Part shown: one piece after another, positions 26,606 through 39,586 of the stretch | Layout: each line of letters begins with the position of its first letter | Numbering within the stretch: the first letter of the stretch is position 1 | Source of the DNA: Paralvinella palmiformis | Taxonomy: Eukaryota > Annelida > Polychaeta > Terebellida > Alvinellidae | Direction of reading: 5' to 3' | DNA: 64,000 nucleotides | Assembly (NCBI GenBank): GCA_025642065.1 | Contig: JAODUP010000188.1 | Location: 241,001 to 305,000, forward strand | Made by a program: the position numbers and the translations under genes | The notes under the pieces: model-generated | Seen by the model: the letters and a program-made list of their open reading frames with translations, nothing else | Databases searched by the model: none | Told to the model about the DNA's origin: nothing

Positions 26606-26691
26606 GGTGTGACGGCTCATTTAGCTATTTAGCTTACCATGTGTATAAAAGTGGCCGCAAAACGCCAATCATCATCATCAGCAGCAGCAGC
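26606..26691 (+). mobile_element. SINE, family 1, 3' fragment
   Basis: Only the last part of the body (TAGCTTACCATGTGTATAAA, AGTGGCCGC) and an (ATC)n/(AGC)n tail remain, directly after a (TG)n tract. Confidence 0.65.
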
Positions 26692-27193
26692 CTAAACAGT
26701 GTGCACCATGTAGTGAAGGCAAATTTATCATAACGTTTTCTATAAAGATTCTGGTGAGTATTCCATGTCAATGGCTAAATGTCCTTTAACTCACACCAAA
26801 GACACTCGTATTTTCGTTCGCTTTTGAACTTAGCTCAGATCGAAATACAAAAGTCTGAAAGCAATAATAGAATAATTAAAAATTACAATCATATAATAAC
26901 TCACACTAAGGATTTGTGCAAACCTTCCACAAGATAGGAGAATCTTGTTCTAACATATCAACTGTCAAGTAAAATAATTTTTTTTTTTCTTTTCAGAAAT
27001 ATTTTCTAAATGTTACCGTTATCTGAGGCGGAATAGTATTGACAACCTTCATGACACTATTTCAGTTCATTGCAATATTATTATTTTTTGTCAATTTCAT
27101 CTGGCTATTTTGTCCTATCAGAAAAGAATTACATCGCTTAATTATAGGCATGAAATCGTTGACAAGTAACAGCATTTAGTGTTTACCCTAATA

Positions 27194-27196
<3 letters not shown>

Positions 27197-27255
<59 letters not shown>

Positions 27256-27274
27256 CACACACACACGCACGCAC
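27197..27274 (+). repeat. (TA)n/(CA)n microsatellite
   Basis: About 29 TA units followed by a short CA tract. Confidence 0.95.
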
Positions 27275-27608
27275 AATGTACGTCCTAATCTTCGTCTCAA
27301 ATTTACAATATAATCACAATAATTTTTTCTCTGAGTCAGTATCTTGTCATATGTACATACTTATTATTTTCCATCAGACTTCGTTGTTCTGAGATCCATA
27401 TGATTGTCCCAGAGCAACCGAGGCAATTATTCCGTATGATTAACTTTAAAAACACAGACACGGAAGTAGAGGCTACTAACTCAACAACAACACAAAAAAT
27501 GTGATCTCCAGTTAAAGTTTTCAAATTAGCCACTACCTTGTTGAAAACTTACATCAAACTTGCTCAATCTAGAATAGACGTATTTGGACACGTCCTCGGT
27601 GTTGTTAT

Positions 27609-27680
27609 GTTACCATGGAAACGACTGTTAGATGAGGAAGGTTAAGACCTCCAACTCCCGGATGACGTCAACTTACGTCA
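27609..27680 (+). promoter_or_regulatory. X-box plus CRE cluster upstream of MCM2
   Basis: GTTACCATGGAAAC (27609-27622, RFX X-box) is followed 40 bp later by TGACGTCA (27663-27670) and TTACGTCA (27673-27680). It lies about 0.85 kb upstream of the MCM2 ATG. Possible enhancer; binding is inferred. Confidence 0.45.
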
Positions 27681-28423
27681 GATTCTGACTCCAAAAATCG
27701 AGAGGTCAGTGTGTATGGGCCTATTATCTGTGTTACTAATGGAGGTTGGGGGTTCTGATGCCTTCTGATGTGACCTTCTTGAAGCAGGAGATATTCGTAG
27801 ATTGTCATCTTTATCAAATTATGAAATCTTTTTCGTGGATTATGCTCTGGAAGGCACCTACCTAATTGATGTCATCGGCAAAAGTATAACTTTTATTTTC
27901 TAACCAATTATTGTGACATCACCACAAAGTTTCCTTTCTGTCGTGGATAAGTGACAAGCGTCAAATATTGCAATTAACCAGTCTACCCAACATTTAGCCA
28001 TTCTTTTTTATTTGTAAATTAGGGACACACATATATACTTATTAACCAATTGTAATGCTTAGGCTGCATTGAGACAAAAAACTTATATCAACAGAAAACG
28101 AGTAAATCTATAACGACAGTACTCTATACTACAGGCTAAATGTGTGTGTGTGTGGGGGGGGTGAATTATCTTCCTCACTGTTTTTTTACATTTATTTATT
28201 ACTATTTTCGTCTTATTATTCTATTTTTGTAATGCTAATTTTATCAAAAATTTATAAATACATTACCAGATTACCGCAAAATGTTTAGTCGTTTTCGGAA
28301 AGAATGTTTATTTCAACGAGAAATACAATGAACGTTCGCCAAAATGTGTAGCGTCCTCTTGTGACTGTATGATGCACTATTAAAAGAGGTCATTAAACGT
28401 CACTAGTTGTGACCTAAATATAC

Positions 28424-28432
28424 TTCCCGCGC
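28424..28432 (+). promoter_or_regulatory. E2F-like site in MCM2 promoter
   Basis: TTCCCGCGC, close to the E2F consensus TTTSSCGC, lies about 70 bp upstream of the MCM2 ATG. MCM genes are classic E2F targets in animals, so the placement supports cell-cycle control; binding is inferred. Confidence 0.6.
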
Positions 28433-28499
28433 TTTTCATTGTGCTAAACATCTGAAAGCTAGTGCTGAGAAAGTGATCATACCCGATTATTACTGTAAA

Positions 28500-30873
28500 A
28501 TGGCAGTAAGTATCGCTTGTCATACATTGCTTAACATTGTCCTATATAAGTGTGATCTTCGGCTTTAAATAATAATTAATGTTCTACATTCTTATAATAC
28601 TTACAACTAACTTTCTTTGCGGAATAACTCGGCCAGTTTCGAGTTCGAGTATTTAAAAATGGCGGAATCACTTCTTTAAAGTTTAATTTTTATTATCAGG
28701 TTAGCCTGTTTGCAAATGTTGCGTATATATTATACCTTTGTTCAAGCTGAATGGTAGAGGATCATAAAAATTTGGTTACTTACAAGTTACATGATTTGCG
28801 GTGAATGCAGCCCAATCATAATGATAATGGCAGTGATTCGTGAATTTGTCTCACTAGATCATCTGACATCTAGTAGATGATCTACACGTTACTCGTTAGT
28901 CAGTGAGTCTCACTCACTGAGTCAGTCAGTCTAACTAAGCGAGAGACACTGGGATGACTCTGTGATAGCCCAATAAACTGGTACCTTTACGTGCTGATAT
29001 TTGGTACAATATAAGTGAGCGTCAGCAATATTTCTGTCATATACAATAATACATGGTCATGAATAATATTGCTCATTGAATGATTGATGTATAAATATAG
29101 GCTGTTGTTACGTATCCAAGCATCGAAATCGTGTTCGTTAGTGATAAAGATCCGAGCATTCAGCATCATCAATATTATTATAAATCTGCATGAGCAATTA
29201 CATGATCGTTGTTAATTTATTTTTCATCTGCTTGCATCAGTTTAAGTGACGGGAGCATAGTTGTAGTTACTGCTACTAGCGTTTAATAAAGATATTAGAT
29301 TAAGTCTATTCATAGACTTTATAATCAGATTAAAAAGAAAATCTTAAATTTATAAGAAATGCATTATTTTATGGTTCCCACACCCAAGAAAATATAATTT
29401 TCTACAGGTATATACTATTTATTCCCTTTTTTTAATTCTAAGGGGTTTTTCCAAAGGCAGTATTTTTTCCCCGAGATTTTCACATTTTGTCAGATTCAAG
29501 GACATTTCCATGACCGGGAAAATGAATTTGTTATATTCCAGATTTTCTAGGACACCTGGGAACCCCGAGTATTTGTAAAGCTGCATGGCTGTTCTGTCAA
29601 TCGTCTATTTCTTTGATTTTCATTTGTACTGCTTCAAAACTATCAAAATCATCTTCTACTTTCAACCCAAATTTAACTACTACATGCTCGGCCACCATAT
29701 TTGAGTGGAAGTAATAGCATAGCAAATGAGTAATAATTGCCGCATGTGCATTGAATGCTCGGACCTTTAACACTGAGGTACAGGGTTCGGACGCTCGGAT
29801 ACGTAACCACTTCGATAAATATAATGCCTTAATCAGTTAATGGTGCAGTAAGAATTAATATTCATACAATAAGTAAATAATAAAACTATCTTTGTCCAGT
29901 TTAAAATATGATAAATAAAAATCACATCCATAGTTTGATTTGTTCATACAGCCTATTATAGAATTACATAAGGAATGTCAACTCAGATAAATCCCAGAAT
30001 TCTTAGTGTTTGTATAATGTTTTGTGCTATCCGATGACTAGAAATATCAGCTTCAACACTAAGAACTAGATTGGCTATATTCTTATTATGACTGCATTTA
30101 GCTGGTAATTGAGAACATATTTTATTCTGTTATAAGTACATTGTCTGGCTAAATACGTTTAGTTACCTATAATAATGTTGGCAAAGTTAATAATTTCATA
30201 TTTGATGTTAATGTTGTTGACAAGGGTTTGGATACTGTCCAATGAACACCAAAGCAACATTATGACAGTTGTTTTTATGCTGATCTGTGTTTATATTTGG
30301 TCCTTTGTAGACTTTAAGACTAAGCTGGTATAACAGTTTGTGATCATTTGTGTTATAATGATAGAAGCTTGCTACAAATTTATTATTGCATAGTGTAAGC
30401 ATCATGATGACATTTTATTTTAGGAAGAAGCTTCCTCGGATCCTTTCAGTGTGGTGACTAGTCCGTCCCGTGCATCTCGACATGACCCAGTAACATCCAG
30501 TCCAGGTCGTGACCTTCCTCCATTTGAAGATGAATCCGAATTACTGGGACACGACGATGAAGCTCCACTGGAAGAGGAGGAGGTGGAAGGGGAGGAGCTT
30601 TTTGGTGACAACTTAGAAAGGTGATATATTGTTTTGATTGATTTAACTAATATTCGCTGATCTACAGGTGTTCCTGTTTTAGCTGTGAAATGTTTAATCT
30701 AATTATCTCATTTATATGGGAAGTTGTCTCTTTGGCATATGGCCATGCTGTGACAAGTATGAAGACCAAACGATTCATCACAGTTAACCAGCTAATTGTA
30801 TTGAACAAGCATGAGTTACCTTCTTCATAACTCAATATTATAATGTTTTCTTTTCAACTAAAATGTATGTTAG

Positions 30874-30921
<48 letters not shown>

Positions 30922-33900
30922 ATTTTACAAATGATACTTGGTCGTGTGTGTGTGCATACATACATACACAGAAATTTATGATAATTGTAATTTTTTTAAA
31001 CGGGATAACAAAAACACGTAAATATTTATAAATCTTTATTTCATGGCCTGTAACTGCCATTGATTTTAAATATTATCATAACAAATATTATTAAAGGCAC
31101 AGTTCAGCTTCATTTCAGATTTTCAGGGATAATACAAATATATTCACATAAATTATGTCAAAATATGAACAAAAGCAACCACATGCTAAATAACTCCATT
31201 AAATAATTTAGTTCATAGTGCTGGTGAATGTTACTAAAAAGGCTAACAAATTATATGGCAAAATTCTTTATGGAGATTGTTTTGTAGAGCTGTAAGATTT
31301 ACATAAATGAACCAATGACTGCTTCATTTAGTAGGTTATTGCATGGGGGCAGGTAAGGTCACGAGAATGGCTAAATTCACTAGATCAGGATGGCTACATG
31401 ATCATTGTGCCACATAACATTTTTCCTTCTCACCATAGAATCTGGAATTTGAGGATGCTGTAATGGAGAGCTTCCAGTAATTAGGATATATTTTGTGATT
31501 ATTATTGGGGAATCTTAGGGTACTTTTATACATTTAAATAATATTATCTGAGGGTGCACTGCTCCTTTAAGAGTTGCTATTATCACAGAGTATATTGGAA
31601 ACAGCAATTAATATTATAGTTTTAATATAGTGTATTATATGTAATAGTAACAACAGTTATAATAACTATATAATTATTCTCTTTTTGTACTATTTTTGCA
31701 AAAATAATTTGAACTATAATAAGATTATTTTGTCAGAATCATATAGTACAGATATTGGAGTATCTGGGTTTATTGAACTTTTCTCATTTTCATGGAGCCG
31801 AATTTGATATTGGATATATTTAATGTTAATTATTGCTTGTCACATCAAAATAATGGGAGATTATTCTGAATGTTTGTTGGAACTTGTATTTGAGGAACTG
31901 TCATCATAATTAAAAAATTTCTTCAGTGTGGTTAGGTTCTTGAATATTTAAATAACATGGATTTTGTATTTCTTCATCTATACAACAGAGATTATCGTCG
32001 TATTGATGAGTTGGACAGATATGATCCTGTACAGCTGGATGAAGATCACTACTCAGATCTCTCAATGAGTGAAAGGCTGGCAGCTGAGCGAGAAATGAGG
32101 AAGCGAGATCGTGAAGAAGCCGTGGGTACAGGAAGAATACGACCTGGGATTCTTTATGGTGAGTTAGACTTCATATTATCAGAGATATAAATGGATGAGT
32201 AGACACCATATGTCAACAGCAGAGATGATGTTGGTGATATTTGTCTTGCAGAGGAGTCTGATGAGGATGAAGACAGACCGAGCAGGAGACGACGTCTTGC
32301 AGAACGAGCTGCTGAAGGAATGGAAGATGAAGAGGTAGTACTTTTACTGATAGGATTGTTAATGCTACGGCAGTCAGATTTTGTTAATATAAATATGTGA
32401 TTGATTCTTCTCAGCCCGATAAATGTCAATGGATGCTAAAATTTAGATTATTTATACGTTTTATAATTCATACCTACATGTATAATTTCATGGCTAAAAT
32501 GTATTATTATCTTAAGACATTTGACTCTCCATTAATGAGAGTTTCCAGTTTTTCCAGCGCCAAAAATAATGTAATGCAGGAGTGGTTTGAACAAATTCTC
32601 ATGTAAAAGTCCTGTTTTATCCCCATTTTATTAGTCTCAGATTGTTCTATGAAAGCACAAAACCCAAATTTTCCCCCTCACACCCCCAGGTGCGACTTGT
32701 TTTCAGGATTTATTTTTCAAAAGCCACTTTCATGCCTGTCTCTCATAACTGTGATAGTGTTCCATACTTGTTTCCTTACCAAGTACATTTTTGTTCATTA
32801 CATAAAAACAGTGTAGTTACACAGATATGTATATAAATACATTTATATACAGTGAAGTATATCTAATTTGTATAATTGTTTATTTTACTTTAATACAAAA
32901 AATATTCAATAATTCTTTCAGATGATTGAGAGCATTGAAAATTTGGAAGATACAAAAGGCCATTCTGTGCGTGAGTGGGTCTCAATGCTTGCTCCCAGAA
33001 CGGAGATATACAACAGGTTTAAAAACTTTCTGCGAACATTTGTTGATGAGATGGGGCACAATTTGTATAAAGAAAAAATCAGACAGATGGTAGAAGGTAA
33101 GAACTTGTGTTATTAGTATTTTTTTGGTAAGGTAACTTCTGTTTTGTAATGTGTGTTATGGAGATCGTATTTTTATATCATAACAAATGTTCAATTAACA
33201 TTATACCAAAAATATTTATGTTTACAGCTAATAAATCATCACTGGTAGTTGATTACAATGTATTGGCATCTCAAGAGCATGTCTTGGCATATTTTCTACC
33301 TGAAGCGCCAGCCGAAATGTTAAAAATATTTGATGAGGTCAGGATGTTGTGATCATTTTATTAAAATACTTCATATTTTGTTTGTTTTTGTAGTAGCTTT
33401 GTTGTATACACTTAGTTCAGATGTATCTATATAATAATTAGTATCTAAAGACTAATCAACAGTTTGGTGGAAATATTGGTTTGGGAATGTAACCAATCGA
33501 CTTCTCTCCGTTATAGGCAGCTAAAGATGTAGTACTGAGCATGTATCCAAGATATGACCAGATTGTAAAGGAGATACATGTCAGGATCTCCGACCTGCCA
33601 CTTATTGAAGAACTACGATCACTCAGGTCAGCTTTAACATCTCTTAGTAGTGGGAGTGTCATATTTAAATGAGCATGAAACTGTTTTGGGCCATCTTAAT
33701 AAGTTAATGCTGTACGTTGTTATTGCTGTAATACATTCTTGTGCTGCATCTTAAACATTGGAATGGAAGTTTATTATTTTTCTGCCGATGCTGGCATTTA
33801 TACATATGACCAGTGCTTGATAACCTTATACGTTATTTGTCATTTTATTGCTTTCGTAACGCCCAAATCTTTTAGCTTATTATTGCATGATGAAGAGCAC

Positions 33901-36900
33901 CATATTTTAAATTTTAAAATTGAACGTATATTTAACTCATTATAATTTTCCTGATAGAGATAAAAACATTTCTGAATAACGACTTCACTGAGCTGTTGTG
34001 CTGAAACAACTTTATACTGCATATTCAGCCGCCTTTATTGGCACCAATATATAATGTATTTCCATAAATTGTTTAAACCTTTGTGCTACAGGCAGTTACA
34101 TCTCAATCAGCTAATCCGCACCAGTGGGGTGGTGACAAGTTCAACAGGTGTCCTACCACAACTTTCTGTCATCAAATATGACTGTACTAAGTGTGGCTAT
34201 GTCCTTGGACCATTCTTCCAATCACAGAGTCAAGAAGTAAAACCAGGATCCTGTCCTGAATGTCAGTCAATGGGTCCGTTTGAAATCAACATGGAACAGG
34301 TGACAGCTGTTTGACTTTAACACCTTTGTCAAGCTATTATTTAACTGGGTTATTGTATATCCAGCAGTGAATTAAATGAAGCACTGTTTCCACTTACTTA
34401 GTATGGTGTTGCTTGTGTTTCAGACTGTATACAAGAACTACCAACGTATAACAATACAAGAGAGTCCTGGTAAAGTACCTGCTGGTAGATTGCCGCGTTC
34501 TAAAGATGCGATCCTATTAGATGACCTTGTTGACATGTGCAAGCCTGGTGATGAACTGGTTCGTAATTATTCAGATTAATAACTTGTTAAGTAAAAAATA
34601 AACATGAAATATTGGAATTGGAAAATTTCAGTTGCAGAAATCATTAATGGCTTTTTGATCAAGTCTTCTTGGTTGTGGATCAGTGGTAATAACTGAACAG
34701 ATTAAGATTTCTTTTATATTTGCCATTCATTGTGTAGAAAATATCAATTTCTTCTGTTAATCTATTTTAGGAGCTGACTGGCATTTATCATAATAATTAT
34801 GATGGTTCACTGAATGTAAACAATGGCTTCCCAGTTTTTGCTACGATCATTCAAGCGAATCATATTGCAAAGAAGGACGATAAGATGGCAGTAGCCATGC
34901 TGACTGATGAGGACATCAAAACCATAGTAAAGCTATCAAAAGATGAAAGAATTGCGGAAAGGGTATTTGCTAGCATAGCGCCATCTATATATGGACACGA
35001 TAACATCAAAAGAGCTATTGCCCTGGCCATGTTTGGTGGTGAACCAAAAAATCCGGGTATGTCTTAATATTGGTTATGTTTGTAATACTGAAAGGAACAG
35101 TTCACCCTGAAATAATATGATTTAAATGCGGCCCTCCAGTAATTTGGATTATTTCCCTATATTTCCCTATTTTGTGATTATTATGGTGGAATTTTTGGTT
35201 ACTGTTCTAAGCATTACATATTTAAGAAATATTTTCTGAGGGTGGACTGTCTCTTTAAGGTCATAGATGCTTTGACTTAGCCATTCTTATGACCATACCT
35301 GCTCCTGGACTCAACCTACTGAAACAGTCTTCAGTTTATTTAGATAAATCTGACACTTTGTTACAAGGATATAAAACAATCTTCAGAAAGAATTTCACTG
35401 TAACAAATTCAGTAACATATGATACTGTACTGTAGTATTCATAAATATATTTTGTTCCAAAATGATATGCTTGGCTGAAGCTTGTTTGCCTTATTATAAC
35501 TGGGTCAAATACACTGAATGTAGCTAGTGATGGCAGGCTTCAGGAGATTCTGTTCTGTGTCTAGCTTCAAAGTGGTGGCACCTACAGATGAATTATCATC
35601 AATTCACTAGCATTTGGGACCAAGTTCTTTAAATTTTAGACTGACCATGTTCATATTTCTTTACTGCAGGAGGCAAACATAAAGTCAGAGGTGACCTGAA
35701 CTTGTTGATCTGTGGTGATCCGGGTACAGCCAAGTCACAGTTCTTGAAATATGTGGAAAAGACAGGGCCACGTGTTGTGTTCACTACAGGCCAGGGAGCT
35801 TCAGCCGTTGGTCTGACAGCTTATGTTCAGAGAAACCCAGTTTCAAAGGAATGGACATTAGAAGCTGGAGCTTTGGTCCTAGCAGACAAAGGAATGTGTC
35901 TTATTGATGAATTTGACAAGGTACTTTACAGCAATCTCTGGATTTTATTGGGTTTTGGAGGGGTGATAAAATGTACTTCTGTTGTTTTTGGTCGTATCAT
36001 ACAGTGCCATCATTTAAGGTTACTAAAAAAATATAACTGTTTTGTTAATGATCATTTTCGTTAACCAGGTGGTTATATCCAAAATAGCAACCATAAATTC
36101 AGGTTTTCTATCCCATATCTTTGCTTTAGAAATCAAATATGTGGTGATAATTTAAAAAACAATGCAGAGATCAGTTTATGTCATCAAAAACTTTATCTAT
36201 TCAATATTTTGGACCTCAACTTAGTATAACCAAAACCGATCACAGCTCTTATAGTGGTGCAAAGATTTAAACTGTTTACATTACACCATATCAGCTTATT
36301 TTATATAACATATATTTTCAAGCCCTGTGCCAGTAGTGTCACTGTTCGTATTACAAATAATACTGTTTGCTATTTTTAAATTCTAGTCAGTTCTGACCAT
36401 AATTGTTGTGTTGTTGGTGTTTTATTTTGTTAATGGCCATTTGTGTATGTTTAGGTCATGTGATGTATATTTAGGATGTCTTTTTCACTTCTTTGCACTC
36501 ATTTTCTTGACTTTACCTTTATTAGTAATAGTATGTTTCACAGATAAATAATACCTATTTTTTAAATCTCTTGTAGGATTTTTACGGACATATTATTTGG
36601 GGTATTATTATATTACATATTATTTGTACAGCACCTTTGAATGGCTCCTGTTAGTAAAGGCGCTTTATTAAATATACATTATTATGTGTTATAATTAGTG
36701 ATGGGTATATTGATAGATAATAAGGTGATAATTTTTCTGTTTCACATCACCTCAGATGAATGATGCTGATAGGACAAGCATCCATGAGGCTATGGAGCAA
36801 CAGAGTATATCTATATCAAAAGCTGGCATTGTGACATCATTACAAGCAAGATGTTCAATCTTAGCTGCTGCCAATCCAATTGGAGGAAGATACGATCCAT

Positions 36901-39223
36901 CTCTTACATTTGCGGAGAACGTAAGCAAACCGTTTTTGTCCATTTGTTATATGAAATTTAAATACCAAGATTAATTCACATAAATAGGATGTTGTCGTGA
37001 ATACCTATCATTACGGGTAACAACAGTAATATTAATTTTTTCACGTTTATTTTTCCAGGTAGATTTAACAGAACCTATCCTGTCAAGGTTTGATGTACTC
37101 TGTGTTGTCAGAGATACGGTAGACCCCATAGAGGTAAGACTATATCACAGAGAATTAACCACTGTAAACAGAGTCAACTGTTTTATTTATTTCCTTTTTT
37201 GACAGTGCTCCGTAAATTTAAGGAAATCAACTAATAGCTAGTCACTTATTTTTTGTAATACAGTTCTTTACACCGCATATTTAAATTAGCTTTTTGTTGC
37301 AGGATGAAAGATTAGCCAAGTTTGTAGTTGGCTCACATATTAAGCATCATCCAAGTCTTGCTGGAGAAGATGTAGATGCTGCATTGGTAAATTGATACAA
37401 TTAATGACAGGTTTTTAGTTGATGATATACAAGTGTTTATATTTAGTGATCTCAGAAATATTTCTATTCAAATACTTCAGTCTGTTTGATTTCTATCTGT
37501 CCCATAGTACAACTTAATTTCTGATAGCACTCATCCTAAAAGAAAAGGATCAGTAAAGTAGTCCCTTCAATCTTCCCACAGATACTCATTTATTATTAAT
37601 AAAGAACCTGCATCGAGAAGACTACCTGTACTTAAGGATGATTTCAAATTGTCCTATGGACGGTTTCTTGATGTGTGTTATTCTCTGATCTTCTGTGATT
37701 TCTTCATATATTCTTTCATACACTTAACATTTTGCAGGAACTACCAACTACAACTGGTGTTGAGCCACTGCCACAAATCCTGTTCAAGAAATATCTGATC
37801 TACGCCAAAGAGAAGGTCCATCCAAAACTTCATCAAATGGACCAAGAAAAAATAGCTAAAGTGTATGCAGAACTGAGGCGCGAGTCAATGGTATGTTGAT
37901 TACTGTACAGGCTTTTAGAAAAACTTCACTTCAGTAAAAAAATGGTATCGTACATGTTATACAATATAGTTAATATTAAATAAACCATATTCTCAGCTTG
38001 TTAATCCAAGATTGAACACTTGTTTGTATTTCAACAGCAGTTATTAATTTGTGTTTTTGTATTAATCTGCCGTTTCGTGTGTCTGCTGAAGAAATATTGC
38101 CTTTTAATATATTCTGAACTGCACTTAGTAGCCAAGTACGTGTTTTTATTTAATACAAATCACTTACTATTGTCACATATTAGCATGTATAACTTATAAT
38201 TGAAGGATGGTTTAATACTAATTATATTGACTTCTATTGCTTCAAGGCAACAGGAAGTATACCAATCACTGTACGTCACATCGAATCTGTTATTCGCATG
38301 TCAGAGGCACACGCAAGAATGCATCTTCGTGATTATGTTAATGAAGACGATGTCAATATGGCCTTGCGTATCATGTTGGAGAGTTTTATATCTACACAGA
38401 AGTTCAGTATAATGAGAGGCATGAGAAAGGTTGGTACACGAAGCTCTTTCTGTAACAAAATATGTTGCCAATAATCGTATTTACAAAATCTTAATTAAAC
38501 TATTTGGTTATACAATATATTTTAACACTTCATTGTTATATGTTACAAGTTAAATCAGTTGTAATTTTCAAAATTAGAATAGAATTGAAAATTATCCAAC
38601 AATATAATTGATCATTCCTCATTGCTATGCCTAAACCTGGAGGCATTGATATTTTAGTACAATTTCCATTCTGGTCTCGAATTGTCTTACTCCAAAATGA
38701 GCTGAAATTGATTGATCAAGTTGATAAATATTCAAACAGTGCCACTTAATTTTCAGACATTCATGAAATATCTGTCTTTCCGTCGTGACAACGATGAATT
38801 GCTGTTGTTCATACTGAAGCAACTGGCTCAGGATCAGATGTCTTTCCAGCGTAATCGATATGGCTCAGACATGGATCTGATTGAAATTTCAGAGAAAGAT
38901 CTTGCTGATAAGGTGAATAAAATATGCCGTAACAATAACTTGATTTCCTTTTGATATGATTGCATGCTAAGAAAATTTATGCCAGTGTTATGTTTATAGA
39001 TGCCATGATTATTTTCATGGTTTTATGTTTTTTTCTGTCAGCTATTTGTTTTTCGTTACTTTCAATTTCTTGGCCTAATTCAGAAATTAAAGTTGTTTAT
39101 ACTTTTTTTCAGGCACGGCAGATCAACATTCACGATCTTTCAACATTTTTTGAGAGTGAACTTTTCCTAAACAATCAATTTACACGAGACAAGAAACGCA
39201 AGCTGATCATGCAACACTTGTAA
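28500..39223 (+). CDS. MCM2: DNA replication licensing factor MCM2, complete, 18 coding exons
   Basis: Subunit of the nuclear MCM2-7 replicative helicase. Coding exons: 28500-28505, 30424-30620, 31989-32158, 32252-32334, 32922-33096, 33228-33337, 33517-33626, 34092-34299, 34424-34558, 34771-35056, 35670-35920, 36756-36920, 37059-37133, 37303-37386, 37738-37890, 38247-38429, 38757-38912, 39113-39223. They sum to 2658 nt, 885 aa (human MCM2 is 904 aa), with no internal stop. All introns are GT-AG. Visible motifs: N-terminal Ser-Pro sites near S15 and S28; two tyrosines (Y70, Y79) with the spacing of the histone-binding tyrosines of human MCM2; C2C2 zinc finger C315/C318/C338/C341; Walker A GDPGTAKS at 509-516; Walker B LIDEF at 571-575; arginine finger SRFD at 641-644. 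The first coding exon encodes only Met-Ala. Exon 9 ends at a weak donor (GTTCGT), forced by frame and conservation. An E2F-like site lies about 70 bp upstream of the start codon. Identity is very secure; exon edges are inferred from frame and splice signals. Confidence 0.97.
29100..29814 (-). mobile_element. Mutator-like non-autonomous element, copy 1 (MCM2 intron 1)
   Basis: A 715-bp element flanked by a perfect 9-bp target duplication ATAAATATA (29091-29099 and 29815-29823). Subterminal inverted repeats centre on GTTACGTATCC. A 9-bp duplication is typical of Mutator-like elements. Read on the minus strand, an open stretch near 29590-29705 encodes MVAEHVVV then KFGLKVED and [12 protein letters not shown], and the same peptide recurs in copy 2. 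It may be the start of a lost transposase with a ZSWIM-like N-terminus (speculative). Confidence 0.75.
30873..30921 (+). repeat. (AT)n/(GT)n in MCM2 intron 2
   Basis: Short compound dinucleotide tract. Confidence 0.9.
31091..31570 (-). mobile_element. TTAA-flanked MITE (MCM2 intron 2)
   Basis: Ends are TTAAAGGCACAGTTCA and its inverse TGCACTGCTCCTTTAA. Internal sequence is the inverse of part of 46542-47135. TTAA at both borders is the target duplication of piggyBac-type transposases, suggesting a non-autonomous piggyBac-like family. Confidence 0.65.
35089..35580 (+). mobile_element. MITE relative, degenerate (MCM2 intron 10)
   Basis: Begins with GAAAGGAACAGTTCACCCT, the same terminal motif as the copies at 31.1 and 46.5 kb. 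An internal inverse end with CTCTTTAAGG lies at 35246-35258, followed by sequence shared with 46.8-47.1 kb (for example ATAAATCTGACA and TATTCATAAATA). The right end is decayed, so the boundary is approximate; it may be two overlapping elements. Confidence 0.55.
36560..36695. repeat. Dispersed-element tail (MCM2 intron 11)
   Basis: CAGCACCTTTGAATGGCTCC, TAGTAAAGGCGCTTTATTAA and ATTATTAT resemble 57391-57455. Probably the 3' tail of a retroelement. Confidence 0.45.
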
Positions 39224-39422
39224 CAAAATCAGCTGGAATTTTACGATAAAAATACTGCACCAGTGAAAAGGAATATGTAGTTAATGAACTATGAAGTATA
39301 CCGTAATTTAACTATCTGTATGTCGTTTATCCAGATTGACCCCATTCTCGTTTGTTTTATCTGCAGTTGGTAAGAAATGTTTTGAGAGTTTATAATGGTG
39401 ACGATACGTGTATACATTTGTT

Positions 39423-39428
39423 AATAAA
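39423..39428 (+). terminator. Polyadenylation signal of MCM2 (candidate)
   Basis: AATAAA 200 bp past the MCM2 stop codon. A second AATAAA lies at 39508-39513 inside the hairpin. Confidence 0.55.
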
Positions 39429-39478
39429 TCAGCATCTCGTATTCAGTATGTGCGTTCTTTTTATATTTGTCTAAGCAA

Positions 39479-39586
39479 CATGTAGAGCTGTCATATGATG
39501 GAAGTTTAATAAAATATTGGAATAATTTCATAAACACTGAAACACTTATTTCATTAGACTTCCATCATATGACAGTTATACAGGTC
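39479..39586. repeat. Foldback hairpin at MCM2 3' end
   Basis: Inverted arms at about 39479-39516 and 39548-39586, with a perfect 18-bp core (39488-39505 against 39558-39575, CTGTCATATGATGGAAGT). It encloses one of two AATAAA hexamers (39508-39513) downstream of the MCM2 stop codon. A small palindromic MITE or an RNA 3'-end structure would both fit. Confidence 0.7.

Larger units (their letters stand above)
24542..27600. other. Non-coding stretch
   Basis: AT-rich sequence with TA and TG tracts and a SINE fragment; no gene recognised. Confidence 0.5.
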
